Of a stretch of DNA of 64,000 nt, positions 31,761-44,368 are shown in pieces. Every line of letters starts with the position of its first letter. The first letter of the stretch is position 1. The position numbers were made by a program, and so were the translations under genes. Source of the stretch: Onchidella celtica (taxonomy: Eukaryota; Mollusca; Gastropoda; Systellommatophora; Onchidiidae); the NCBI GenBank assembly GCA_963931925.1, contig OZ007581.1, forward strand, positions 10,936,192 through 11,000,191, in the 5' to 3' direction. A model generated the notes under the pieces. That model was not told the origin of the DNA. It saw only the letters and a program-made list of their open reading frames with translations, and did no database searches.

Positions 31761-32705
31761 CCTCCCAATAGGACCAGGGACTTGAAAATATGAGAAAAAT
31801 CCAATTTCCAACATGCCTGCACTGCCCTGCACTGCCCTGCACACACTGCACTGCACTTCATTATGAATCACGCGTATGTGATGTGTTTCATAATTGTCGT
31901 TTCTTCCACAAAACTGTCGGTTGGATTTGTACGAAATTTTTGCATGAGCTCATATTTCACAGGAAACTTTATGTAACTGGTTTCTTTATTAGTTTAACTG
32001 TAGGCTGACTTGAGTTTGCTTCTTTGCGCATTGCAAAATCATAAGTAGACTGAGTTATTAATTAAAAGTTCGTTTCAACAGTACAAAATTGGGAACCACT
32101 TAAAGCTGTCTTCTCCATAAATGGGAAAACGATATTTGTATACTCGTGAGAACAATACTCCACACACTAAAGTGCATATTATATGTCGAACACATTTTAG
32201 AGTATAGTCTGTGGAAATGTTTTTTTAATAACTAGGTTCTAGTTATGACATTTTTTACGAAGAGCAAAGTAGCGTAATCCGGGTGCAGTCAAACAAGTGA
32301 AAAAAAACAACCAATTCCATTAGGTTTAGTGTGAAATATGAGTCCAAGCAAAATTTCAGTTCCAATAGAAAGTTTTCAAGAAATTTTATGTCGATCCCGC
32401 TGATTCTAAAAACGAATCGCATTGGGGAAAACGTATGTAATTAAGACAAATTGTTTCAGGGCTACATGCAAAGTTTCGAAATACTCGGACATTGGCTAAA
32501 AAAGTTATCGCCAAAAAACGCTTTCTTATTTCTTTTCTGACGAAACGACCCGTAATAAAAATGTACTCACCTCTAACATTACAAGTGATTTAGTCTAATA
32601 ATTAGCAGACTGGTGTTCTGAACTGTTATTTCGGAGATTAAACTGAACTCTTCAAGTAAATACAAATATTTCACAATGGCGTAAAAGATAACAATTAATC
32701 CAAAC

Positions 32706-33890
32706 TGTCACAAATCCCAGACTGGGAGATGTAATAGTTTATGACAGGACGACAATCACGAACAAACAGTTTAACACTTAACAAAACAATCCATCAGACT
32801 CACACATTTATTAAACATAATTATACATATAATAGCGCAATTACATACATTATATTATTGAAATGACTGCCGTACAACGGCCTTATTCTCACACACACTC
32901 TCCCTCGGATCCACAATCCGGTAGTTACTCCTAAGGGCACTTCGGCCTCAGCCTCTCCCCTCAGGGTCTTAATAGTACATTAATGATTCACTGGCACCGC
33001 AGTCTCTCAATATCCCCTCCCTATTGTCATACACCTTAGCACTCCCCTAGCACCTCCGCAGGGCAATAACACATTATTTCCATAGCCATCAACATGGCAA
33101 CAACATAATATCAGTTCACTAGCCTATCAACATGGCAACAATATAGTATCTCATTCACTCTCATATCTACGTCCCTGTCCGTGGCCTGACTGCCACGACT
33201 TTATGTGCCTCTACTCTCCTGCACTGACAGCCTCACTTCTGGCCTATGTGTGGCCTCCGGCCCTATGCTGGCCTATCTCCTGTGCTCATCGAGGTGGCTC
33301 TGCGGCCCGTCCCCGACACCTACAAGAATAACATTACATTGGTATAATACCCTACCATTTCTATTCACTCCACCTCTCCTTACAATCCATGAAGCGTACA
33401 CACACTAGTTCACCTTTCACTCACCACACATCTTACGGTAACACACCTCCATCGGAGTACACACTACTCACTCGCGCTACAAATCCATGAACTCACTTTC
33501 ATCTATCGCTCATGGCGCACATTGCTATATCCAATATCAAGGACTTCCACATTCCTCACATATACTTATTCACATCATGGTAATAGACGAATATAATATA
33601 ATACATCAATCATAATAATCAATCAACATTCTACATACCAGTCATAACTGGAAAGACTCTCACTAGTCTTCTCGACTGCTTCCCCTTTATCTCTGCCCGA
33701 TGGGCTATTATTCACAGATCCGCTCCCTAGGACCTTCTAACTTGCAGTGATAGTTATACAGCGCTTTCGCCTCCTTCAGACCCCCTCCCACTACTCACAA
33801 CAGCACGCTTAACTTGCTGTCTACTGTGAGTCCTTACTCTACACCCGCTCTGTAGCAATCCCCTTAATTGCAATCACTCCACTCGTGACA
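32706..33890 (-). repeat. 3' LTR of the intronic family 2 element
   Basis: 1185 bp with termini tgtcac...gtgaca (6-bp inverted ends). In element orientation AATAAA lies near the 3' end (tttatt at about 32810). It is ~70 bp longer than the LTRs at 42225, 48950 and 55670, because of extra 'catcaacatggcaacaa' repeat sequence at about 33085-33140. Confidence 0.93.
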
Positions 33891-33904
33891 TCATCCCCCA
33901 CCCC
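33891..33904 (-). promoter_or_regulatory. Polypurine tract, intronic family 2 element
   Basis: In element orientation the bases before the 3' LTR read ggggtgggggatga, the primer for second-strand synthesis. Confidence 0.75.
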
Positions 33905-34247
33905 AAAAAAATTAATGCAATTAATTTCAAATCGCATCAAGATGACTGTCAACGAGTGAGCGTGAGCAATACCTACACTAAAAAAAACTGACCTAGCAGT
34001 TCCCCTAGTATATAAAATACCGGAATCAGGGGAAAATATGGGGATCAATATGGCCTGCAATATGCATATATGTGTCACATCATGAATAGCTAACTAATCA
34101 CAATACTTAATACAGAATCAAAACCCAATCAACCTATCAACCATCCTTCATATCATATTTATAATGTCAATATTTTAAAGTCGACTCATTCACACAGATC
34201 CTGTCAATGTTCCTGTCCTCCGATGTATAAGCTCCTGAAATCTTCCC

Positions 34248-37200
34248 CTAGGCTCGACTAAGGTAGTCGGCGATATGATTGCTGGTTCCTGGAATTGGTT
34301 GAATAACGAAGGTGTACGGCTGTAAAGCCAATGCCCATCTAGACAAGCGTGGGCTGGACGAACGATTCTTCGACAAAAATGTCAGTGGCTTGTGGTCTGT
34401 CTGGATACAAAATTCTCGTCCCATGAGATAACGTCCTAGTTTCTGGACGGACCAGACAATGGCAAGACACTCACGCTCTATCACAGAATACTTTCTTTCT
34501 CTCTGCAATAACTTCCTACTGACATAACATACAGGATGGAGACATTCGTTCTTCTCCTGTAGAAGACAAGCGCCGACACCAGAGTCCGACGCATCCGTTC
34601 TGAGGATAAAATTAGATCGAAAATCGGGTAATATCAGAATGGGTGACGATGATAATGCTGTCACCAAATTATCAAATGATGTCTGACATTCAGACGTCCA
34701 CTGGACCTTATCGGGTTGTCCCTTCTTAGTAAGGTCAGTAAGAGAAGATGACAAGGAGGAAAAATTTGGAATGAACTTTCTGTAATAATTTAAAATTCCG
34801 ACTAAGCTTCTGACTTGTTTCTTTGTTTTAGGGATTTGCAACCCTACTAACTTGTCAATTTTTGTTTCTTCAGGTCTCTGAACACCTCTACCCACAATAT
34901 GTCCTAAGAATATTATCTCTGGACATGCCAAATCCATCTTTGCGGGTTTAGCAGTTAACCCAAAATGACGTAACCGTTTAAAAATTACTGTTAGTGTCTG
35001 AATATGATCAGACCATGTCGACGTATGGCATGCTATATCGTCAAAGAATGACACGACATTAGGTATGTCCTTCAACACTAATCTCATTAATCGTGCAAAC
35101 GTCGCTGGCGCGTTTACCAACCCAAATGGCATGACCTTAAATTGGAATAATCCAATGGGCGTTTGGAACGCCGTGTATTGTTTAGATTCCTCACTAAGCG
35201 GGATTTCCCAATAACCTTTCGTCAAATCTATCTTGGAAAACCACGTGGACCCGGCCAATGAAGCTATTAATTCCTCCTGAAACGGAATAGGCTCCCTATC
35301 GCCTACCGTAATAGTGTTCAATCTTCGAAAATCAATACAGAACCGCACCGATCCATCAAGTTTTTTCACGAGGACGATGGGTGATGAATACGGCGATGTT
35401 GATGGTTCTATCACATCTAACTTCAACATTGACTCAACTTCCTTTATGACTCTATCTCTCGAAGAAAAAGGCAGCGGATACGGTCTAAGAAATACTGGCT
35501 TATCCGAAGTCAACTTTATTTGGTGCTGGATCGCCGTAGTGCGACCCGGCAAATCCGTAACAACATCCGGGAATGACGCTAACAGGGTCTCAAGTTCCCT
35601 ACTCCTTGAACTCGTAAGGTCAGGGTTAATGTTTACGTCCCTGTAACCCTGTGTCGCAGTTAACTCCGGCAATTGAATTTGTAACTCTTCCTGCGCCTCG
35701 GTGTCGCTTACGTCACAGTCCGACTGGTCTACGACCCCCGTACAAGCGGTAGAGAAGACAGTCTCCTCTGGTCTTGTCTGTGCACACAGATACTGTGGTC
35801 TCTCATAAAATCTCTGTAGCATATTAACATGGAAAACCTTACTCGCTCCATCAATGTGGATAGCGTAATCTACCTTTGAAACAACTCGCTCAATAACATA
35901 AGGGCCTTTCCATGTCATCACTAACTTATTATGGTCCGTAGGTAACAACAACAGAACCTTGTCTCCTGGCTTAAAAATTCTCAATTTGGAACCTCTATCT
36001 TTATAGTCTTTTGCTCTTTTCGAAGCAATACCAGACGCTTCTTCCGCTATAGTGCGCGCTGCAGATAGTCTTTCTCTTAAATCAACAAGGTACTGAAACA
36101 CCGAAATCTGCTCATCGTCTCCCGATGATGGCGACGTCATCATGTCCCGAAGAACATCAGTTGGGCCCCTAGGACTACGACCGTACATCATTTCGAACGG
36201 CGAGAATCCCGTTGACTCCTGCCGTACCTCTCTTTACGCGAATAACACTGCAGGGATATATCTATCCCAATCTTTAGGGCGATCAGCAGCTACCTTACGC
36301 AGCATCGACTTCAACGTCGAGTTCAATCTCTCGCACATGCCATTAGCCTGCGGATGATAAGGGGTGGTAGTGATGGGTTGTATGCTGAATAAGCGGAACA
36401 ATTCCTTCATCATCTGCGACGTAAATTGCGCGCCCCTATCAGACAGAATTTGCTCTGGTATTCCTACCCTAGCGAAAATTGCAAACAACGCTTCCGCGAC
36501 TGCCTCAGACGTTATGGTCCGCAGAGGAACCGCCTCTGGCCATCTCGTAGCATTACATATGACCGTTAAGAAGAATCAATTCCCCCTATCGGTCGCTGGG
36601 TGAATGGGGCCAACAAGGTCTATCGAGACCTTTTTAAACGGTTCCGATACCGTGGGGATCTTCTGAAGAGGAGCCTGGGGTGTACGACCCTTATGCGTCG
36701 TCTTTTGGCACGCACTGCACGTCTTACAATAGACCTGCACATCTCTGTGGATCGATGGCCAGTAAAAATTTTTAAGAACCCTTTCTTTGGTTCTAGCTAT
36801 CCCCATATGACCCGCTAATGGGACATCATGTGCCAAGTGCAATACTGTTGCGATCAGCAACGCTGGCACAACGACCTGCTTTAAAATTGAGGACACCGTT
36901 ACATACTTACGGAACAGAATGCCCGCCTGAACAATAAAGGAGGACGACCCGTTCTTATATCTCCTCGTTTTCTCGGTTCGCGCTTCCCCAAAACATGGGT
37001 TTAATGATGGGTCCTCCCTTTGTAATCTCGCCAAGCGCTCTGGCGTGATATCTAGGTTGACCGCTGGCGTCGCCAAAGGTCTAATCTTATCTTTATCCGC
37101 TACCCGTCGACGTGTTTCGACCGCGGCGCAAAAGTCAATACCTTTTGATTGCGACCATGCTTGCACGTTCTCATCGGAAGGGGAAACCACCCGTGATACA

Positions 37201-38906
37201 TTCCCAATGATGAGCTGGGCGCCTGGAAAACAACCAACGACTGCTTCGACTTCCCCGCTAAGGAAAGGTGTATCTATCATTATTCTTGCCATGGGTAATT
37301 TCTCAATGGCCCCCGAAAATTGGATGCACGGGACAGTCTCACCTGTAAGCTGTGAATCCCGAATGCAATCCCTATGCACTCCCACAACGGTAGATCCTGT
37401 ATCTCGTAAAACCGAGACCGGTTCGTCCCCAACAAACCCCGGATAAACCCTAAGACCACCTCCTGTATGACATGAATTTATGACGGGGATCTTTCTCCCA
37501 CAAGGTAAAACACCGGAAGATAATAACTTCTCACAACTGGGACACTTAGAATACTGTCCGCCTCCGTTGTCCGATGTAACACACGCAGCCGCATGATGAA
37601 ATTTATTTGGGGAACATGGACTGGAGCTACTGTCCACGTTCGCCGCTATCCTACCTGCAGGGCAGTTCACGCTGATGTGATCTGCTCTTCCGCAGTTCCA
37701 ACACTTCGCGGCCCTACACTCGCGCGAAAAGTGACCCACGCGTCCGCAAGTCCAACACTCCGCTCCCTGTGCTGCCCTAGGCCTGGGTCCCCGTGACCCC
37801 TCGCGACCGGAACTAGAGTCCCTATGCCGTCGGTCATCGGCAAAGGTCACAACTCGCCCCCGGCCATTACCGCGACCTAGCCCTCCTGCTCGGTCAAACT
37901 TACCGGATCCATATGCCGGTGATTGGTGATAGCCCCTACGCTGCCCCTGGGCTTGCCCGCTATAGGCACCACGCTGACGCGACCTGTCCCTAAGTCCCGC
38001 CGGCGACCCCTCGACAACGGCGACGTAGCCAGCATCTTGGACGTACGCCCTGGCGACTGGTTTGGACGGATGCGCCGTACGGTATGCCTCCGCCAACTTA
38101 GACGCCTCCTGCACCGTCGCGGGTTCGTTCTCTTTCAGGAAAGCCACCAGATCCTTGTGGCACGACGCGTACAGCTGGTCACGGATCATTAAGTCTTTCA
38201 GTTTAGCAAAATCCGCGCCCACATGCGCCAAGTCTACCCAGTTCGCGAAATACTCCGTTAGTCTCGCGACGAAGGCAGCAAAGTCCTCCCTGGTATCTGC
38301 GCGTGCTCGCCTAAACTGCTCCCGGAAATATTCCTCGGTACGCGCAAATCGGCGAAGCAGCAAAGCCTTCAGCTTATCGTAATCTTGCACGTCTTCGCGC
38401 TGTAGCTCTTTAAAGTAAGTTAACGCTCGCCCCTGCAATAGCGATGCCAGGTAGGTGGCCCATAATTCCTTATTTTCCCCCCATTGCAATTGTGCGTTCA
38501 GTTCGAACCTGTAAAGGAAGGCGTCTATGTCGTCCTTCCGGTCGTCGAACGTAGGGAGCTTAATCCTAACACCACCTTTATTGTGTACCTGCCGCTCAAC
38601 TGTTTCTGTTGGCGCATTCTTTTTGATTTCCAACTCGGCGATCTTTACTTGCGCCTCTATCTCCTTTAACTTTAATTCCCTTTCCTGTTGCTGAGCCTCT
38701 AACTCCTTCAACTTAAACTCTCTTTCCTCTTCCTTATCCTTAGCCTCTCTCTCCTGCTCCTGAGCCTTAGCCTCTTTTTCTCGCTCTCTATCCTTAGCCC
38801 GCTCATCGCGCAAATCCGCCTGCTGTTCTTTGATCCAGCCGCGTAGCTCCTCTCCCTCCAGGCCAAGTTCCTTACCCAACTTCATTAGTTGTTGGAGTTC
38901 CGCCAT
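34248..38906 (-). pseudogene. Gag-Pol of the intronic family 2 element, two nonsense codons in integrase
   Basis: One continuous frame of 1553 codons (stop included) from the ATG complementary to 38904-38906, interrupted only by TGA at 36576-36578 and TAA at 36234-36236, both within integrase. Order: charged coiled-coil-like gag N-terminus, gag, two CCHC knuckles (CWTCGRVGHFSREC and CWNCGRADHISVNC), an extra CPSC..CG cysteine pair, protease with DTGSTVVGV, integrase zinc domain, DDE core (D in SIDLVG, D in ILSDRGAQFT, E in GMCERLNSTL), GPY module, RT with FFDDI, RNase H ending ADYLSRA. Integrase precedes RT, as in Gmr1-like elements. Both stops are single-base changes from sense codons by inspection, so the element cannot make its own full-length Pol without readthrough. 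Confidence 0.92.
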
Positions 38907-39803
38907 TTCACAGATTTATGGTTATGGTATCTATTATAAGACGACCAACCTGTCGGTATGATCACTAACAACACGACCAGAGACCTGAGATAATACCAGA
39001 TATAACCAGACCTACTTGTATCAAATACAATTCAGAAATTTACCTTTACAGCACAACTAATTCTATTTTCACAAAATGCACTGCACTATTAATAATAAAA
39101 AGGAGTAGAAAAGACAAGAATAAGGAAATTCAGTAGAAAGACCACAAGTACGTCAAGGACAACGAACCAGACTAGGACAAAGCTTCTACAAAAAAACTAT
39201 AATGGAAAAAAAATGCAACCTGCTACGCCGATTACACAACACGGTACGAACAAGAACAGAGTCTGAAAAAAAAGAACGTATCTATAGATAGGTAGAAAGA
39301 GGGACAAGAGAATACGTCTTCCTGCGGAACAGAGAAGATATCGACGCTACAACTAAACAATATTACAGGTCCCTACAGAACTGTTCACTGTGATGAACGA
39401 AGTTCCAAAGTTTACCACACCTTTTTAAAAGGATAAACTAAGTTCAACACAGCAAACCCGCGCCACCGCCCATATAATCAATTACAACGAAAACAGCAAA
39501 AACAGGGAAACAGACAGATGAAAAGACAGCCCTTAATCCAGGGTACAAAATTTTAGACTTTTACTTAACTTCGAATTTTGAGTTTAACTCCTCCCCTTAA
39601 TCGGAGCTCTGGCCGCTTGTCTCCTCAGGCTGCACGCACACACTCTGGAAAGTTTAAATACACATTAATACCTATTCATAGCAATACATGCATCAATATA
39701 CATTCATTATTATACATAAATCATATCATGAAATGTCCATTCATCCAACGAACAAGACAGCACAATTACCTACTAACTAACTACAACTAAATATTACGAA
39801 AAT
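38907..39803 (-). other. Family 2 leader, intronic copy
   Basis: Untranslated leader between primer sites and the gag ATG. It includes an A-rich stretch near 39190-39270 in plus orientation. No convincing gene. Confidence 0.6.
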
Positions 39804-39854
39804 GGACGAGTCACAATGGACGAGCCCCCAATGTCACAACGGACGAGCCCCCAG
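39804..39854 (-). promoter_or_regulatory. Tandem primer-binding sites (tRNA-Pro type), intronic family 2 copy
   Basis: In element orientation, one base after the LTR edge comes TGGGGGCTCGTCCG (39841-39853 and neighbour), complementary to the tRNA-Pro 3' end as in murine leukaemia virus. A second full unit follows at 39818-39840 (23-bp step) and a third, shortened one at 39804-39817. Confidence 0.8.
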
Positions 39855-41039
39855 TGTCACAAATCCCAGACTGGGAGATGTAATAGTTTATGACAGGACG
39901 ACAATCACGAACAAACAGTTTAACACTTAACAAAACAATCCATCAGACTCACACATTTATTAAACATAATTATACATATAATAGCGCAATTACATACATT
40001 ATATTATTGAAATGACTGCCGTACAACGGCCTTATTCTCACACACACTCTCCCTCGGATCCACAATCCGGTAGTTACTCCTAAGGGCACTTCGGCCTCAG
40101 CCTCTCCCCTCAGGGTCTTAATAGTACATTAATGATTCACTGGCACCGCAGTCTCTCAATATCCCCTCCCTATTGTCATACACCTTAGCACTCCCCTAGC
40201 ACCTCCGCAGGGCAATAACACATTATTTCCATAGCCATCAACATGGCAACAACATAATATCAGTTCACTAGCCTATCAACATGGCAACAATATAGTATCT
40301 CATTCACTCTCATATCTACGTCCCTGTCCGTGGCCTGACTGCCACGACTTTATGTGCCTCTACTCTCCTGCACTGACAGCCTCACTTCTGGCCTATGTGT
40401 GGCCTCCGGCCCTATGCTGGCCTATCTCCTGTGCTCATCGAGGTGGCTCTGCGGCCCGTCCCCGACACCTACAAGAATAACATTACATTGGTATAATACC
40501 CTACCATTTCTATTCACTCCACCTCTCCTTACAATCCATGAAGCGTACACACACTAGTTCACCTTTCACTCACCACACATCTTACGGTAACACACCTCCA
40601 TCGGAGTACACACTACTCACTCGCGCTACAAATCCATGAACTCACTTTCATCTATCGCTCATGGCGCACATTGCTATATCCAATATCAAGGACTTCCACA
40701 TTCCTCACATATACTTATTCACATCATGGTAATAGACGAATATAATATAATACATCAATCATAATAATCAATCAACATTCTACATACCAGTCATAACTGG
40801 AAAGACTCTCACTAGTCTTCTCGACTGCTTCCCCTTTATCTCTGCCCGATGGGCTATTATTCACAGATCCGCTCCCTAGGACCTTCTAACTTGCAGTGAT
40901 AGTTATACAGCGCTTTCGCCTCCTTCAGACCCCCTCCCACTACTCACAACAGCACGCTTAACTTGCTGTCTACTGTGAGTCCTTACTCTACACCCGCTCT
41001 GTAGCAATCCCCTTAATTGCAATCACTCCACTCGTGACA
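39855..41039 (-). repeat. 5' LTR of the intronic family 2 element
   Basis: 1185 bp, termini tgtcac...gtgaca, apparently identical to 32706-33890. It carries the element's promoter; transcription would run leftward, antisense to the receptor gene. Confidence 0.93.
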
Positions 41040-41109
41040 CAAACAATCAAAAACATAATGAGAACAATGTTACAATATAATCAAGTCTTTGTTTGTTTTC
41101 TTTGTACAG

Positions 41110-41195
41110 GCACAAACTATGACTACATTGAACCGGTCATTCCAGAACCATTAACAAGGGAGGATACAATCACAGTGGCCAAGTTGCTGCCCTAA
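41110..41195 (+). CDS. Ig-receptor gene, last exon: tyrosine-motif tail and stop
   Basis: Acceptor tttgtacag at 41109 with a strong T-rich tract. Phase 1 entry from 27998-28033 gives TNYDYIEPVIPEPLTREDTI then TVAKLLP and TAA at 41193-41195. YDYI and YIEP resemble SH2-binding sites (YxxP is the Crk type), so a signalling tail is likely. The family 2 element ends 70 bp upstream, leaving the acceptor and its pyrimidine tract untouched. Which receptor family this is I cannot say. Confidence 0.7.
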
Positions 41196-42219
41196 ATTCC
41201 AGAGATTATCCAGGAGTTGGATTGTCTAATAATGCAACAATTCACTATGAAAATACAATTTAAAACCCCAGTGATAAATGTAGTGAAGTCACATTTTGCG
41301 GAGTTTGAAACTGTTGGGGGGGGGGGGGTGGGGTGTTTTATGGATTCCTAAGTCCACTGTCTGAATATTGCAAACAAATAAGATAATGAAGTGCCTTTTC
41401 GTTGCAGCGTAGACTTCATGCCGATCAGACTTAGCAATACAAAGTTATGCAATTTTCGAGGCATCAAGTTAAGTGTCAAAACCTAACACTGAAATGAAGA
41501 TACATCAAACACCACGGATTGTGGAACAATGCTCAGAAAATTCATAACAGGACGATCCCGATTTAACTAGAAATTTCAATTTTCAGGATCTATTTTCTCA
41601 AAATAAGCATTGTGTAACTTAAATACTTTTAGCAATAGTGTCTTCAATTTGAGTTTTATAATTAAGAAAACCATCATCGAAGATAACATTATAGTATGGC
41701 CATTTCGTCGGCCGGCCTATCAAACCTCAGTGGTCCAGATTTACCTGACTAGCAGATCAATAATCCTCTGTGCTGGACATCAGACTTTCCACAACCCTGA
41801 CTCGCCACTGATCTGGAGTATCAATAGTCTTGCCTGAACAATCATAATAGAAGATCTCTTCTTCACTGATTCCCTCAGAATTTTGGTGTTTCAAACTTCT
41901 CCTCTAAACAATTTTATCAGGGGGTGGGGGGGGGGGGAGGGATTGTTATTACGTATAACGAATGTTTATTGCTGCAATATTTTGTTCAATTGGCACAAAT
42001 TTAATTATTGTAAAGAATTCATGTAGGTACTCCACACTGGTGTTTACCACTGCTGTCAGCATACAAAATTGCCCCCCCCCCCCTGTAATAAATCATCTAA
42101 CGCGACTGATCAAAGAAGAGCACGGGCTCTGAGCACGTGTAATCTATAGCGAAAGAGGCTGTCCTGCACATTGGTTTATACATTACTTCGATCTAGTGGC
42201 AGTAATTGCGTAATTTTTT
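41196..42219 (+). other. Probable 3' untranslated region of the Ig-receptor gene
   Basis: No coding frame with a recognisable domain. It holds poly-G runs near 41313 and 41928, a poly-C run near 42072, and AATAAA at 42087-42092, a candidate poly(A) signal. The family 2 array begins at 42225. Confidence 0.45.
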
Positions 42220-42224
42220 AAAAT

Positions 42225-43340
42225 TGTCACGAGTGGAGTGAGTGCAATTAAGGGGATTGCTACAGAGCGGGTGTAGAGTAAGAAGGGCTCACAGTAGACA
42301 GCAAGTTAAGCGTGCTGTTGTGAGTAGTGGGGGAGGTCTGAATGAGGCGAAAGCGCGGTATTACTATCACTGCAAGTTAGAAGGTCCGACGGAGCGGACC
42401 TGTGAATAAGAGCCCATCGGGCGGACATAAAGGGAGCAGTCGAGAAGACTAGTGAGAAAGTCTTTCCAGTAATGACTGGTATGTAGAACGTTGATTGATT
42501 ATTATGATTGATGTATTATATTATATTCGTCTATTACCATGATGTGAATAAGTATATGTGAGGAATGTGGAAGTCCTTGATATTGGATATAGCAATGTGC
42601 GCCACGAGCGATAGATGAAAGTGAGTTCATGGATTTGTAGCGCGAGTGAGTAGTGTGTACTCCGATGGAGGTGTGTTACCGTAAGATGTGTGGTGAGTGA
42701 AAGGTGAACTAGTGTGTGTACGCTTCATGGATTGTAAGGAGAGGTGGAGTGAATAGAAATGGTAGGGTATTATACCAATGTAATGTTATTCTTGTAGGTG
42801 TCGGGGACGGGCCGCAGAGCCACCTCGATGAGCACAGGGGATAGGCCAGCATAGGGCCGGAGGCCACACATAGGCCAGAAGTGAGGCTGTCAGTGCAGGA
42901 CAGTAGAGGCACATAAAGTCGTGGCAGTCGGGCCACGGACAGGGACGTAGATATGAGAGTGAATGAGATACTATATTATTGCCATGATGAGGGGCGAGTG
43001 AACTGATAAGTTGTATGGCAATAGGAAGGTGATGTTGAGAGACTGCGGTGCCAGTGAATCATTAATGTACTATTAAGACCCTGAGGGGAGAGGCTGAGGC
43101 CGAAGTGCCTTTAGGAGTAACTACCGGATTGTGGATCCGAGGGAGAGTGTGTGTGAGAATAAGGCCGTTGTACGGCAGTCATTTCAATAATATAATGTAT
43201 GTAATTGCGCTATTATATGTATAATTATGTTTAATAAATGTGTGAGTCTGATGGGTTGTTTTGTTAAGTGTTAAACTTGTTTGTTCGTGATTGTCGTCCT
43301 GTCATAAACTATTACATCTCCCAGTCTGGGATTTGTGACA
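42225..43340 (+). repeat. Family 2 LTR A (5' LTR of array copy 1)
   Basis: 1116 bp, tgtcac...gtgaca, AATAAA at about 43230. Same family as the intronic LTRs but a shorter subtype. Confidence 0.93.
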
Positions 43341-43424
43341 CTGGGGGCTCGTCCGTTGTGACACTGGGGGCTCGTCCGTTGTGACACTGGGGGCTCGTCC
43401 GTTGTGACACTGGGGGCTCGTCCT
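43335..43424 (+). promoter_or_regulatory. Four tandem primer-binding sites (tRNA-Pro type), array copy 1
   Basis: TGGGGGCTCGTCC starts at 43342, 43365, 43388 and 43411, an exact 23-bp step. Each unit repeats the last six LTR bases (gtgaca), one spacer base, then the primer site. The first three match tRNA-Pro over 14 nt (…CCG), the fourth over 13. Confidence 0.85.
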
Positions 43425-44368
43425 GTTTACCTGTGGTCATTTTGACATTGTCTATTCGTTATATCTAGTTGTTTTTCTGTTGTGGTAGGAATTTGTGTTG
43501 TCTTTGTTCGTGGGATGAATGGAAATTTCATGATATGATTTATGTATACTTATGAATATGTATTGATGCATGTATTGCTATGAATAGGTATTAATGTGTA
43601 TTTAAACTTTCCAGAGTGTGTGCGTGCAGCCTGAGGAGACGAGCAGCCAGAGCTCCGATTAAAGGGAGGAGTTTTACTCAAAATTTCAAAAATTGAAAGT
43701 TAAGTGAAAATTTTGTACCCTGGATTGAGGGCTGTCTTTTCATCTGTCTGTTTCCCTGTTTTTGCTGTTTTTGTCGTAATCGATTATACGGGCGGTGGCG
43801 CGGGTTTGCTGTGGTGAGCGTAGTTTGTCCTCTTCGGGAGGTGGGCTAAATTTGGAACTTCGTTCATCACAGTGAACAGTTCTATAGGGACCTGTATTTT
43901 TGTTTAGATTGTAGCGTTCTATCTTCCTCGTTGTTTTAGGAAGACGTTTCTCTTGTCCCTCTCTTCCCTATTTGTAGATACGTTCTTTTTTTTCAGACTC
44001 TGTTCTTGTTTGTACCGTGTTGTGTAATCGGCGTAGTTAGGTTGCATTCTTTTTTCCATTATAGTTTTTTTTTTTGTTTTTTTTGTAGAAGCTTTGTCCT
44101 AGTCTGGTTCGTTGTCCTTGACGTACTTGTGGTCCTTCTACTGTATTTCTTCATTCTTGTCGTTTCTATTTTCTTTTATAATTAATAGTGCTATACATTT
44201 TATAGATATAGAATTAGTTGTGCTGTAAAGGTAAATTTCTGAATTGTATTTGGGACAATTGGGTATTGTTATATCTGGTGTGATCTCAGGTCTCTGGTCG
44301 TGTCGTTAGTGATCATACCGGCAGGTTAGCCGCTCTTATAATACATACCATAACCATAAATCTGTGAA
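43425..44368 (+). other. Family 2 leader, array copy 1
   Basis: Untranslated leader, T-rich (for example near 43990-44090), before the gag ATG at 44369 in context ctgtgaaatggcgg. Nothing else seen. Confidence 0.6.

Larger units (their letters stand above)
32706..41039 (-). mobile_element. Family 2 LTR retrotransposon, complete, in the last intron of the Ig-receptor gene
   Basis: An 8334-bp element on the minus strand, antisense to the host gene. The two LTRs (32706-33890 and 39855-41039) are each 1185 bp and look identical. The target duplication is CAAAC at 32701-32705 and 41040-41044. Internal parts: primer site, gag-pol with two nonsense codons, polypurine tract. Exact duplication and matching LTRs indicate recent insertion. 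Confidence 0.95.

Noticed and set aside
33205..33408. Repeated 67-75 residue frames opposite to element direction in every family 2 LTR (also 40354, 42709, 49434, 56154)
   Set aside because: They recur only because the LTR recurs, lie antisense to the element, and have no domain.
43342..43354. A gammaretrovirus, suggested by the MLV-like primer site
   Set aside because: There is no env, and the gag-pol sequence and domain order are of Ty3 Gmr1-like type; primer choice alone does not show descent.
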